A DNA stretch of 64,000 nt from contig CM030936.1 of the NCBI GenBank assembly GCA_018136815.1, positions 5,051,771-5,115,770 of the forward strand, in the 5' to 3' direction. This document shows, piece after piece, positions 55,643-64,000 of the stretch. The notes beneath the pieces were generated by a model that ran no database searches, was not told the DNA's origin, and saw nothing but the letters and a program-made list of their open reading frames with translations. Each line of letters opens with the position of its first letter. Positions within the stretch are counted from its first letter, which is position 1. The stretch comes from Isochrysis galbana (Eukaryota; Haptophyta; Isochrysidales; Isochrysidaceae). A program made the position numbers and the translations under genes.

Positions 55643-57172
55643 AGGGCGGTCACACACTCCTATTAACTTCTACGTAAGGGTGAAGCAATTCAGTATCTCT
55701 TAAGCGGCGAAGCACCTTGGGAGGTGCTGCATGCCGCAGTTGCCTCGACGACGGGGTGTGTTTACAATATATGAAACCTCCATTTACCGTAATATATGGA
55801 GCTCAGAGCACACAACTGTCGCGAGGCACCTTCGAAGGTACTTCTTGCCGCCGCTTAAGAGATAAGTGCCAAGATTGAGGTTTTGCATCACTAGGGGTTG
55901 GCGGATATATCCGGATATATCTCTTGGATATTTGGGCGGCTTTGGCGAGCGAAGATATCCGCGGATATTTCGTGGATATTTGGGTCAGAGCTCGCCGCTC
56001 CCAGTGGCACGGCCAAAAAACAAAACCCCTTGCGCGACGCGCCCAGCCTTCGATCCTTCGATCCTTCATTCTCATTCGCTCATGGCCGGGTAGACACATT
56101 GTGGGCTCAGAGCTCAGAGGCGCTGTACTCTCAATTGCTTCTCCCATATTCGAAACATAGCCGATGACTTGAAGGAAGAGATGCCCACCTACTTCTTTCT
56201 ACTTGCAAGCATCCCAAGGCACTGTTATGTATGACATTGTTATTGACCATGGGGATGTTGGGGTATTCATGCAATCCGTGCTTCAGTGGTGGGCATCGCG
56301 CCACACATTTTCCCCTACTTACTTGGGCAATTGCGGCCAGGATAAGCCCTTTTGTATGAGTATGAGTCCGAATTCAGCTTCAGCTTCCTGTAAACGTGTG
56401 TTTTCAGTGTTCATTGCTCCAGTGCATGTTTGGTGACAATCGGGATGCATCTCTTGCAGATTAAGTGCAGGCGTCAGTGATGTTGCGATACAATCGCAAC
56501 AAGCAACAACCTCCGCCCCCCGTGATGGATGTGAGAAGTGTGAGAGAAGTGTGATGGCATGTGAAAAAACGAAACAACATAATATAGGATGTAGGATGTA
56601 GGTGTGAAAGGTGAAAGGGCATGCAATCACACGCGATAGGGGGTGGGGTGAGGGGTGAGACACACTTGACACTTGTAAAATAGATAATATTATTTATATA
56701 CAAGGTACAAGGTGGATATTTTGGTGGATATTTGGGTGGGGGTTGTGGATATTTTGAAGATATAAAAAATGGATATTTGGGTCCCAAAAAATGGATATTT
56801 CCGCCAACCCCTATGCATCACGCATCACGCGCGATCTTTATCTTAAGGGTATTCTACTGGAAATGGGTATATTAGGCAAAATCTTATCAGAAATATGCAC
56901 ATTTTCGACGCTATTCAACACACAGACCCAAAAACGTTTTCGCGCTCGTGCGAAAGCTCGACGTCGACCACCAAAAGTGCACCTGACACTAGAGGTCGCG
57001 CTGCTAGGGGGGGGGGGGTCAGACGGGACTTCGTACCCTCTTTTCGGACGAGGATTCTGAAAAGGCCGGGAGACCCTCCAACAAGCTTTCGCCGGGGCTT
57101 TCCGCTAACGGTCAAAAATGCTGACCCCCCCCCCCCCAATATTAGTACTTAAAAGCCCTGTTTGACCGCCCT
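55643..57172. mobile_element. outer element with AGGGCGGTCA ends, host of a nested hAT
   Basis: AGGGCGGTCACACA at 55643 and, inverted at 57158-57172, AGGGCGGTCAAACAG. The second end matches the terminus at 1537. The nested hAT copy (55892-56813) interrupts it. A palindrome lies between: TATCTCTTAAGCGGCG (55694-55709) pairs perfectly with 55849-55864, with smaller stems (CACCTTGGGAGGTG and ACCTTCGAAGGT) inside each arm. No target duplication was found for the outer ends. Between 56822 and 57142 no gene is seen. Confidence 0.45.
55884..56821 (+). mobile_element. hAT transposon, degenerate, with 8-bp target duplications
   Basis: TGCATCAC at 55884-55891 and 56814-56821 is a perfect 8-bp duplication. 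The element 55892-56813 (922 bp) starts TAGGGGTTGGCGGATAT and ends with the complement of TAGGGGTTGGCGGAAATAT. TAGGGGT-type starts are usual for hAT. GGATATTTGGG-type words repeat near both ends. Inside, plus strand, broken frames keep VLQWWASRHTFSP, ASASCKRVFSVF and DNRDASLAD, then ASVMLRYN, the remnant of the hAT dimerisation domain (W-W, S-x-x-x-x-R-x-F-S, R-x-S-L, L-R-x-N). At least two stops, so dead. Confidence 0.85.
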
Positions 57173-58548
57173 ACCTGTCCCCTCCAACGCAAGGCCTTCG
57201 AACGATTCTGCATAACTGCTGGGAAAGCAGCTGACGCATGCAACAGCGCTCGTGGCAGCATTCTATCCCTAACGCATTGCATCACGGCGTCTGACTCGTA
57301 GCAGTCGTTGGTACTCCCCACATCACATGGCAAGTGTCGATCACGCTGTTGCGGTGTGCAATAGAAGGCCCGCACTCTCCTGTCGTTGGCCCAGGCCCAA
57401 CGCTCAAGGGAGCCGAGGACGATGACTGCCGCCCCCTCTGGCATGAAAGCGCACAACAGCGAGGTCCCGCCATCGGGCGTCATACCAATGGGAGCCCGAC
57501 TGACTGCGCGCAACTGGTCTCTGACGCTCATTTCGGAGGGGTCAAGCACGCGGAGGGGAAGAGATGAACCCTCGGCGAGGACGGTACGAAGACGCAGGAA
57601 GGCGCGCGAAGTGGGTGCACGACGGCCTCGTTTCGTGAGCATCACTGCGTGCTCAGGCTCACCTTGGTGCTCACCAAGCAATATTCGACGAGCAAGGTGC
57701 TCCACAAAGTCGCCCCACAGAGGGATGGAGGGCCGCCGGTGATCCATCGCCGGAGGAGCCCTGCCCGCGCTAGTGCCGGCGGTATGCTCGAAAACTGTGG
57801 CGAAACTCTGGCCACCCATGCCGACAATGATCCTACGTGCGCACAAGAGCTTGGCCGGCTGCTTGGCCGCCAGTACCGCAAGCGAGGTCTCCCAGAGAGG
57901 CTGCTCGTTACTCAGTCCAGGTACCAATTCCCGCACAAATTTGGAAATCAAATCCGGGGTCCGCCCTTCGAGGCATGCAAAGTGGTGGGTCGCATTCCCC
58001 TTCGCACCTACGGTCATGGACTCGCGAAGGCAGCGTTGGCGCTGACGATATGCGTGGTGGACGTCGGTCTGGTTGGGCCCGGCGAATAGAAGCTGCATCG
58101 ATGGGTCTCTCGCAGCTGCACCTCCGAGAAGCCGCCACACCGACTGGAATGCGGGGAACAGACCGTTGCCGAGAAAATGCCCAAAATTCGACGGGGCGAA
58201 GAGAGAAATGTGCACCAAGGTTGGTGTCGTCAACCAGCCCGCCATCTCTGGCACATCGGCGTGGATCACACGAAGCACCCGGTCTTTGGGGGGCAAGCCC
58301 CTTCCAAATCCACCTCTGGACCAGACGTCGACAGCCGCATGCAGCGTTGTAGTCTCCTCGAATTCTCCAGGTGGCGCGTAATAGTTCCAATCGCCACTGG
58401 GCGTGAAGCACACATTGCGGAACGTGCAGCCACGCTCGTGCTGGTTGCGCGCCAGCTGGTCGAGGGGTGCGTCAAGGCTGCCCAGGTCAGCCGACTGAGT
58501 GGGCGGCACGGGGTCCCATCCTCCAAGGCAATGGTGGGACGAGCGCAT
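57142..58548 (-). CDS. family GT61-type glycosyltransferase, 5' end uncertain
   Basis: From the first in-frame ATG (58548) to the stop at 57142: 468 aa. The frame is open up to 58623 without another ATG, so a short first exon with signal anchor is probably missing from this model (the adjacent minus-strand sequence codes ILSLLLHLRLSPSHAALVAA in another frame, without an ATG). Features of GT61 (DUF563; relatives of EOGT and plant xylosyl/arabinosyltransferases): SNFGHFLGNGLFPAF (equivalent to N-x-x-H), a long middle with HAVMLTKRGRRAPTSRAF, then VRDQLRAVSRAPIGMTPDGG and TSLLCAFMPEGAAVIVLG, where G-x-x-x-x-x-H/D-G-x-x-L-x-x-x-x-F-x-P is the donor-binding end. A Golgi enzyme adding sugars to proteins or wall polysaccharide is likely. 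The last 12 codons lie in the TIR-like element end. Confidence 0.75.
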   Translation of the reverse strand: MRSSHHCLGGWDPVPPTQSADLGSLDAPLDQLARNQHERGCTFRNVCFTPSGDWNYYAPPGEFEETTTLHAAVDVWSRGGFGRGLPPKDRVLRVIHADVPEMAGWLTTPTLVHISLFAPSNFGHFLGNGLFPAFQSVWRLLGGAAARDPSMQLLFAGPNQTDVHHAYRQRQRCLRESMTVGAKGNATHHFACLEGRTPDLISKFVRELVPGLSNEQPLWETSLAVLAAKQPAKLLCARRIIVGMGGQSFATVFEHTAGTSAGRAPPAMDHRRPSIPLWGDFVEHLARRILLGEHQGEPEHAVMLTKRGRRAPTSRAFLRLRTVLAEGSSLPLRVLDPSEMSVRDQLRAVSRAPIGMTPDGGTSLLCAFMPEGAAVIVLGSLERWAWANDRRVRAFYCTPQQRDRHLPCDVGSTNDCYESDAVMQCVRDRMLPRALLHASAAFPAVMQNRSKALRWRGQVGRSNRAFKY

Positions 58549-59193
58549 GACGAGCGAGCACGTGTATCGTAGGCAGGTCGCACTCCACTGCCACGACACC
58601 ACCACGGTGCCACAACGCCACGCTCAGCCAAAAGACGTGCCCCCGAGGCCCCTCTCCCACGCAGAGCGAGTGTGCTGCCGCCACCAGCGCCGCATGCGAT
58701 GGAGAGAGACGGAGATGCAGCAGGAGGGAGAGAATACTAGGAGTAGTAACTACTAGAGTATTTTTCAAAGGTCCTCGTAGAGTTTGAGGAGCGTGGTTGG
58801 AACAGCTCCTTCAGCGGCGTGCGGGGTGCGGGGCCGAGCGGCAGGCGGTGAGCTAAAAATAGAACTCATATGTCTAACACCTAAGTGTTCGAGTCTAACA
58901 CCTCCTTTGGAGGAACTTGTCTAACACCTCCGTCCGAGTGGTGTTCGACCCCCCAAATCCTGATCTAAAAAAAATCTTCTTAAAAATCCCCGCTACACGT
59001 GCGGCTTGCGGCAGCGTGCTTATGTACCTCCCTACTACCCAACCTTTAGCGCCCCTTAACAACCCCCTCCCCCTTCCCCAGTTCCGCGCGCGCTGATTCG
59101 GCCAGGAGTTGGAGAGAAGGGGGTGGGAGACTGTGGCTCATCCCTTGATCTAGTTTCTACTCGGGTTTCCCTCATTTATATAACGTGCGATCT
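58549..59193. other. upstream region of the glycosyltransferase and spacer
   Basis: GTCTAACACCT occurs three times at about 58870, 58894 and 58919. An A-run at about 58967 followed by CTTCTTAAAAATCCCCGCTA may be a decayed repeat B. No gene. Confidence 0.45.
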
Positions 59194-59781
59194 TTATTGA
59201 TTTCCGCTGTGGTTTCTATTAGTAGTAAGAGATTTAGCTATCCTAGGAGGTGATGTTCCGTGTTCCGTCCGTATGTCAAGGCCTCTTCTCGCCGCCTGCA
59301 AGAGGTCTTCTGATTCTGATGTTCCTAGGTTGAAATCCTTGTCTATAGTGTACAGAGGGCTGATCATTTTCCGAACATGTTCGTTGCTCGGGGCGTGTAG
59401 CCCCATGTTTTCGCGTTGTTTTTTTAGCCTTTGAAAGAACCCGACCTTCGCCTTTACTAATAGGTGGTATCTCGTAAGGATCGCTTTTAAGATTGACCTA
59501 ACGGACCTACCGTCCGCGTTGCCGTACTGAATATTGTAAAAGTCCGTGAGGATGTATCTCCACGCCAGGATACCTAGGTATCCCGATGAGGGATGCGGTC
59601 TGTCTACCTGGTAGCAAAAGAGACGTTGGGCTATCTCAGAGCCCGGCCGAAGATTCATCCCCAGAAGCCCTTCTATGAATTCGAAAATGAAAATGGGCTC
59701 CGTCAGGTGCTTGTTGACGAAGGCGTCGAGGGTTGGCTGAGTGCTTGTCGTTGTCGTGCAGCTCGCCGTGTCGTCACACAC
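59194..59781 (-). mobile_element. LINE-like retroelement fragment, copy 3
   Basis: Minus-strand frame of 195 aa contains LAWRYILTDFYNIQYGNADG (compare copy 2) and ILKAILTRYHLLVKAKVGFF, preceded by LCYQVDRP-like and GLLGMNLRPGSEIAQRLF. It is open from end to end. The family resemblance to 28780 and 33500 is in the W-R-Y-I-x-T-D-F-Y block and the following helix. Confidence 0.55.
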
Positions 59782-60009
59782 TTCGTCTTCCTTTTGGTGT
59801 TGTATTCAGGCCTCTCGGCGTGAATATTTCGGCATGAGCGCGCTCCTTCTTCGTTATATATCCTCTTCTATGTTCGTCGTGGTCACGCAAGGCGTGCCGA
59901 TTCGGATTCTCCGTGGGCTCCAGTCCTGGTTCGCCGATTTTCGTCTCGAAATTCGAAGATTTGAGTTTTATTTTTACCGTTACGGTAATTGTCCACGCGT
60001 TTAAGGTAA

Positions 60010-60556
60010 GAGATGCAGGTAACAGAACTGGCCCTCCCCCTTCTGCAGTTCCCTCCCCCTTCTGCAGTTCCCTCCCCCTTCTGCAGTTCCCTCCCCCTTC
60101 TGCAGTTCCCCTCTTCCCCTCTCTCCATTCCCTGATTTTCTCGGGCCAGGCCGGGAAAAATACGTGAATGTGAGGGAGGATTGGGTCAGTATTGTGATTC
60201 CCCCCTCCGCGGTTTCCCCCTCCTTCCGCAACTCTCCTCCCTCCCCTCTCTCCCCTCCCTGATTTTCCCGGTAACAGAACTGGCCCTCCCCCTTCTGCAG
60301 TTCCCTCCCCCTTCTGCAGTTCCCTCCCCCTTCTGCAGTTCCCTCCCCCTTCTGCAGTTCCCTCCCCCTTCTGCAGTTCCCCTCTTCCCCTCTCTCCATT
60401 CCCTGATTTTCTCGGGCCAGGCCGGGAAAAATACGTGAATGTGAGGGAGGATTGGGTCAGTATTGTGATTCCCCCCTCCGCGGTTTCCCCCTCCTTCCGC
60501 AACTCTCCTCCCCTACCTCTCTCCCCTCCCTGATTTTCCCGGGCCAGGCCCCCCGG
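60010..60556. repeat. tandem duplication of a 250-290 bp unit with an internal 19-bp minisatellite
   Basis: Unit: GGTAACAGAACTGGCCCTCC, then 19-bp repeats (TTCCCTCCCCCTTCTGCAG; four in the first unit, six in the second), then CGGGAAAAATACGTGAATGT and GGGTCAGTATTGTGATTCCC. The second unit starts at about 60270. Apart from the minisatellite copy number the two are almost identical. Confidence 0.92.
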
Positions 60557-61518
60557 TCCGACGATAAAAAAATGTGGGCCTCCGGATCAACAAGAGTTTT
60601 TTTTTCAACCCACTCTCCCCCACCTCTACTTGCAGTTGAAGGTGGCCGCCAAGCACGCGGCGAGCTGCTTCCCGTTGACGAGGAAGTTCTTGTTGGGGCC
60701 ATCAACCACTGGCGACGGCTTGGGCTCCTTCCGCATGCCTGGCTTGCGCAGCCCCCCTCCCCCCCCGGGCGAGCCAAAGTCGGGAAGACGGTTGATGGCA
60801 GCTCTCGCGCCGTGGACCCTTCCTCCACCCCTCCCCCATCTGAAGAAGGGGGTTTGGGTTCGCAGCCACCTACTACGTCTGCGTTTGCGTCTGCGAGCCT
60901 AGCAGGTCGTCCAGAAGACCTGTGGTTGGGTGAGTTGGGCTCGCCTCCGCAGCGGGTGGGTGGGATGGTGTGTGGGGGGGGAGGCAGCCTCTCTCGAACT
61001 GCCGCCTTGTTCCCCTTCTGGAAACCCCGGGCCTTGGTTCCAGAGGGCCGCCCGCCAGGCATCGAGGCGCCCGATCTCGCGCGAGTCGCGAGCGGTGTAA
61101 CCCCCCCCCCCCCCAACCCCCCCCCCTAAAAAAAACCTTTAGAACCCACAGGTTAGAAGTAAAAGTCTGTCATCGTATGAAATACGACACGTCTCCTTTG
61201 ACGTGTTGTGCACATGGGCTACTGAATGCCGAATGCGAGGGATGAGGCAGGGGCAGGCGTGCGCAAGCCGTAAGCTGTGGCTAATATTGGTAATGGTAAG
61301 TTGGAAGTTGGAAGTGGCAGCTGCCGATGCCAATGCCAATGCTCCCCCAAAAGCCAACTCGATAGGCCGTCGTTTGTACTGGGGTCTTGGGTAGGCATTG
61401 GTAGAGGGGCTAATACTGAAACCCCGCTAGCGGTTGAACGCGCAACGACTTGTTGGGCACGCGGGAGATCTTCCACCAATATGTCAGGAATTGTACGTCA
61501 CACCACACACCTATCTGT
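60557..61518. other. stretch with open frames on both strands, no gene accepted
   Basis: 60610-61110 is open in several frames. Plus: VDEEVLVGAINHWRRLGLLP. Minus: GTKARGFQKGNKAAVRERLP, whose G-F-Q-K-G-N-K text is reminiscent of transposon ORFs. CC-runs at 61100-61125. 61130-61510 holds nothing recognisable. Confidence 0.35.
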
Positions 61519-63396
61519 CTATTGCAAGTCTACATCAAGAATCGACTTTCCCGGGCTAGGTGGCCCACGCACCTCGCCAGGGGATTCCAGCCTTGCCAAG
61601 CTAGCCTCGATCTCTTCCAGCGCCGAGCGAGCACGGGCGCCGAGGCTCTCGCGTGATGGAGGCGTTGTACCTCCCCGCGCGCTACGTTGGCCATCTGAGC
61701 GACGTGCGCTTAGCACGGAGCGACCACTGTGCCACGCGCTAGCATTGCCACCGCGCGTGCTTGTGTCGCCATTCCCGGCACCTGACGCACCGCCTGCGTT
61801 GCCGCTCCGGCGCGCGGCCCCATCGTGGCGCCTGTCGCATTCTTCACTCTTCGGTACACTATGCGCGTTGGCTTCTCCACCACCTCGGCTTCCAGCGCAT
61901 CGCCCGCTGCCATCCACTTGGCTGCCCAGTTGAGTTTGGTCGAATTGGGGCGCCGCCCGATGCCCGCGACTATCTTGCAAATGATCGACAACGTGAGCAT
62001 TTGGGACAGTCTCAATGTTGTCGCTATGGCGGGCGGAATTGCGTCCACCCGCAGATGTGGCCCTCTCCCGAATAGCCGCTGCCGCCCCTCCAGCAGCGAA
62101 ACATTCACCATCTGGGATTGCACAATCAGTCGACTCGCCCTCCGATGCGTTTGACTCACCACCTTCACTGCTGTCGCGCAGATTGCGCTGCGCGGACTGC
62201 ACAGCTGCGATGGTACGCCTCAAACTAGCGGTATGCTGACCCAATATCACAGGTACTGTACGCTGACGGCTCCGCAGATTCCCTGCAGTGGCTGGACGCC
62301 CGTCACCAAGCTGCGAGGTGCTCGCTGACCGCCCCCTTGGTCGTTCGCGGTGCCGGTGCGCCGCATCGTATTTTCGGTTCGCCTTAGCATCTATTAGCGA
62401 ATGTTGCATGAGCCGCAGCTGTGTCCGCAGACGCTCGCACTCCAACCGGGCCTCTTTTGCATCACGCTTTGCCTCGTGCTCGGAGGCGCGTGCACGCTCA
62501 AGCTCATGTCGAAGTGCTTGGCTTTCAATGCTGGGCCCGCTGGGCTCGTCTACCGTCTTGTGGTCTGCTGAAAGGGCCACCAAAGTGGACGCAGCAGGGT
62601 CTTCGTAATCGAGCGGTGGCATGTAGAGCATCACCCTCTTGCCCTCACTATCCGCGCCAGGCTCATTGCTACACCCGATGATGTGCGATCCCGCAACATC
62701 GCCAGTCCCACCCCCAATGCTTGCTGCTGACTGCAGAGCACGGTAGTGCTCTTCAGTGCAGCGTTCTGCGATCGCAGCAGTCCGAGAGGCCCTGTTCAAT
62801 GCTCGCTGTCTCTCCCGCTGCACGGCGAGCGTGAGCTCGCGGTAGCGAGCAATGGCCTGGGCCTGCTCAGCTTCATGGACTCTCCCTTGCAGTGTGAGCT
62901 GCTCAGTGGCCCTCTCGAGAGCTTCGCTTCGCTCGCGCAGCGCGGCATGCGTCGAGGCAAGCTCCTTATCCTTGCGATCCAGCGACACCCGCAATGATTC
63001 GTTGGCCGCCATCAGGCGCTGCCGCTCCGCCGCCGCCGTGGTCTGCGCCGCGCTGAGCCTCTTCCTCTCGGCGGCCAGCTCACCATTTGTGAGCTTCGCC
63101 TGGTCAAGCTTGCTCCTTTCAGCCTCGAGAGCGCGTTGGAGCGAGGCGATGGAGGTGTGTTGGGCAGAGGCGCAGGAACCATTGGGTGTGCCCACCGCCA
63201 GCCGCAGTTGCTGTTGTAGCTGCTGCTGTGTGGTGGTCATCTGGCGGAGCTGATCTCGCAGCTTTGACGAGTGCGCACGCTCCTCGTCGAGCTGTCGGCG
63301 GAGCTTGGCGGCGTGGATGCGAGTACGGTCACACTCACCCTGCAGCGCATCGAGCAGCGTGTCCTCCGGCGCCAGCCGAACTGCTGAGGAGGGCAT
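61519..63396 (-). CDS. coiled-coil protein, 625 aa, unknown
   Basis: Single exon, ATG 63396. Residues about 15-210 are coiled coil (LDALQGECDRTRIHAAKLRR, MTTTQQQLQQQLRLAV, LRERSEALERATEQL), a second coiled coil lies near 285-340 (HELERARASEHEAKRDAKEA and LECERLRTQLRLMQHSL), and the remainder is Ser/Arg/Gly-rich and disordered. A short helical tail recurs at the end: ALEEIEASLARLESPGEVRG. The architecture fits a centrosomal or ciliary scaffold, but I find no motif that names it. Repeat C lies 150 bp upstream. Confidence 0.72.
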   Translation of the reverse strand: MPSSAVRLAPEDTLLDALQGECDRTRIHAAKLRRQLDEERAHSSKLRDQLRQMTTTQQQLQQQLRLAVGTPNGSCASAQHTSIASLQRALEAERSKLDQAKLTNGELAAERKRLSAAQTTAAAERQRLMAANESLRVSLDRKDKELASTHAALRERSEALERATEQLTLQGRVHEAEQAQAIARYRELTLAVQRERQRALNRASRTAAIAERCTEEHYRALQSAASIGGGTGDVAGSHIIGCSNEPGADSEGKRVMLYMPPLDYEDPAASTLVALSADHKTVDEPSGPSIESQALRHELERARASEHEAKRDAKEARLECERLRTQLRLMQHSLIDAKANRKYDAAHRHRERPRGRSASTSQLGDGRPATAGNLRSRQRTVPVILGQHTASLRRTIAAVQSAQRNLRDSSEGGESNASEGESTDCAIPDGECFAAGGAAAAIRERATSAGGRNSARHSDNIETVPNAHVVDHLQDSRGHRAAPQFDQTQLGSQVDGSGRCAGSRGGGEANAHSVPKSEECDRRHDGAARRSGNAGGASGAGNGDTSTRGGNASAWHSGRSVLSARRSDGQRSARGGTTPPSRESLGARARSALEEIEASLARLESPGEVRGPPSPGKSILDVDLQ

Positions 63397-63547
63397 CAGG
63401 GAGGGGGAGAGGGAGGGGAGGGGATGGCAAGAGAGGGCTCGGAGGGAGGCCGGCGCCAGTTGGGGGTCGGGGGGGGGGAAGAGGGAGAGCGTCAGAGTTT
63501 TATTGTTGTGTTAATAGCCTTAGTGCTGCGGGACCGTAGCCGTAGCC
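63397..63547. promoter_or_regulatory. upstream region of the coiled-coil gene
   Basis: Purine-rich (GAGGGGGAGAGG) leader at 63400-63480. No box can be identified with confidence. Confidence 0.25.
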
Positions 63548-63682
63548 CTTCTTCGACGGCAACGGAGCCCCTCCCCCGCGATGGGGGTGTGCGCGGTTGG
63601 CGCATGGCTCGTCCGGTGCATGTGGCTAGGCATGCTAGTTAACAAGATGTCATACGACGCTATTAGTTCTTACGTGGTACCC
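63548..63682 (+). repeat. dispersed repeat C, copy 2
   Basis: Matches 24213-24362 (see there), lacking an inner 15 bp (GTTAAGTTGTAACACC) that copy 1 has. Confidence 0.85.
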
Positions 63683-63739
63683 CCGCCGAGAGGTCACCGC
63701 AATCTCCATGATGACACCAGCGCGCGCGCCTTGAAGGCG

Positions 63740-63896
63740 AGAAGCGCTCAATCACCATCACCCACAGCATAGAAAAGCGTTCAATCACCATCAGTCTACA
63801 CGTGGAACGCAATCAATCGCCATCACCCCCACAGCATGGAAAAGCGTTCAATCACCATCAGCCTACACATGGAAAAGCGTTCAATCGTCAATCGCG
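63740..63896. repeat. minisatellite, about 33-bp units, five copies
   Basis: Units contain AAAAGCGTTCAATCACCATC followed by (A/C)-rich CCTACACATGG or CCCACAGCATGG. The two tails alternate, so the true period may be 67 bp. Confidence 0.9.
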
Positions 63897-64000
63897 GAAG
63901 TGTCGCATCCAGAGTTCCACTCAATACGGATGCGATTTCAGGTGTTGAGTGAGTTTTGTTTTGGTTGGTTGAGTCCACCGTTGCCAACGAGGTCTCGAAG
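63897..64000. other. right edge, nothing seen
   Basis: No gene or repeat identified in the last 100 bp. Confidence 0.4.

Noticed and set aside
58552-58768. Signal-anchor-like frame ILSLLLHLRLSPS upstream of the glycosyltransferase as its first exon
   Set aside because: It has no ATG and no splice junction that joins the two frames; noted only as a hint that the 5' end is incomplete.

Overview
The window looks like nuclear DNA of a GC-rich, intron-poor single-celled alga, most likely one with a complex (secondary) red plastid such as a haptophyte. The reasons are GT-AG introns of roughly 57-215 bp in some genes, RNA polymerase II, cilium and nonsense-mediated-decay genes, a predicted signal peptide ending AHA-F on a LON-domain protein (the usual pattern for targeting to complex plastids), a Ser-Pro-rich wall-type glycoprotein, and heavy loads of GA/CT microsatellites and transposon debris. 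The species itself is inference. Two 100-base N runs (9604-9703, 31158-31257) are assembly gaps.

Layout of likely host genes. 1-1423 (-) LON-domain protein, cut by the window edge. 3468-4106 (+) TAF9 of TFIID, head to head with a (-) gene at 2349-3191 that resembles the front half of a Mutator-like transposase and is cut by a 203-bp tandem repeat. 6887-9179 (-) three-exon Asp/Asn beta-hydroxylase-like protein whose first intron holds a GA/CT microsatellite. 9774-10220 (-) small CS/NudC-domain protein. 13368-14447 (+) one-TM protein. 15558-16199 (+) small two-exon gene. 18058-19101 (+) WDR31-like WD40 protein. 21537-22643 (+) coiled-coil protein. 24538-27336 (+) kinesin. 35128-37543 (-) Ser-Pro-rich membrane glycoprotein with apparent frameshifts at G-runs. 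42473-45388 (+) SMG7/EST1-like. 50354-51121 (-) acidic protein with three repeated R-x-x-D motifs. 52883-54115 (+) three-exon pyridoxal kinase. 57142-58548 (-) GT61-type glycosyltransferase. 61519-63396 (-) coiled-coil protein.

Between these lie mobile-element regions: a LINE 3' end at 5524-6415 and three fragments of another LINE-like family (28780-29440, 33500-34160, 59194-59781); hAT remains at 16951-17899, 23220-23694 and 55892-56813 (the last with clear ends and an 8-bp target duplication); a 450-bp hAT-type MITE at 39031-39480 with perfect 8-bp target duplications; a nearly intact pogo/Tigger-like DDE transposase at 40127-42145; a set of elements with CGTTCCGTCAA termini at 30055 and 45636-47803; and at least four dispersed repeat families (A-D below). 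The genes do not form one pathway. The region reads as ordinary housekeeping genes set as islands in repeat-rich DNA, with TEs often sitting in the short spaces at gene ends or in introns.
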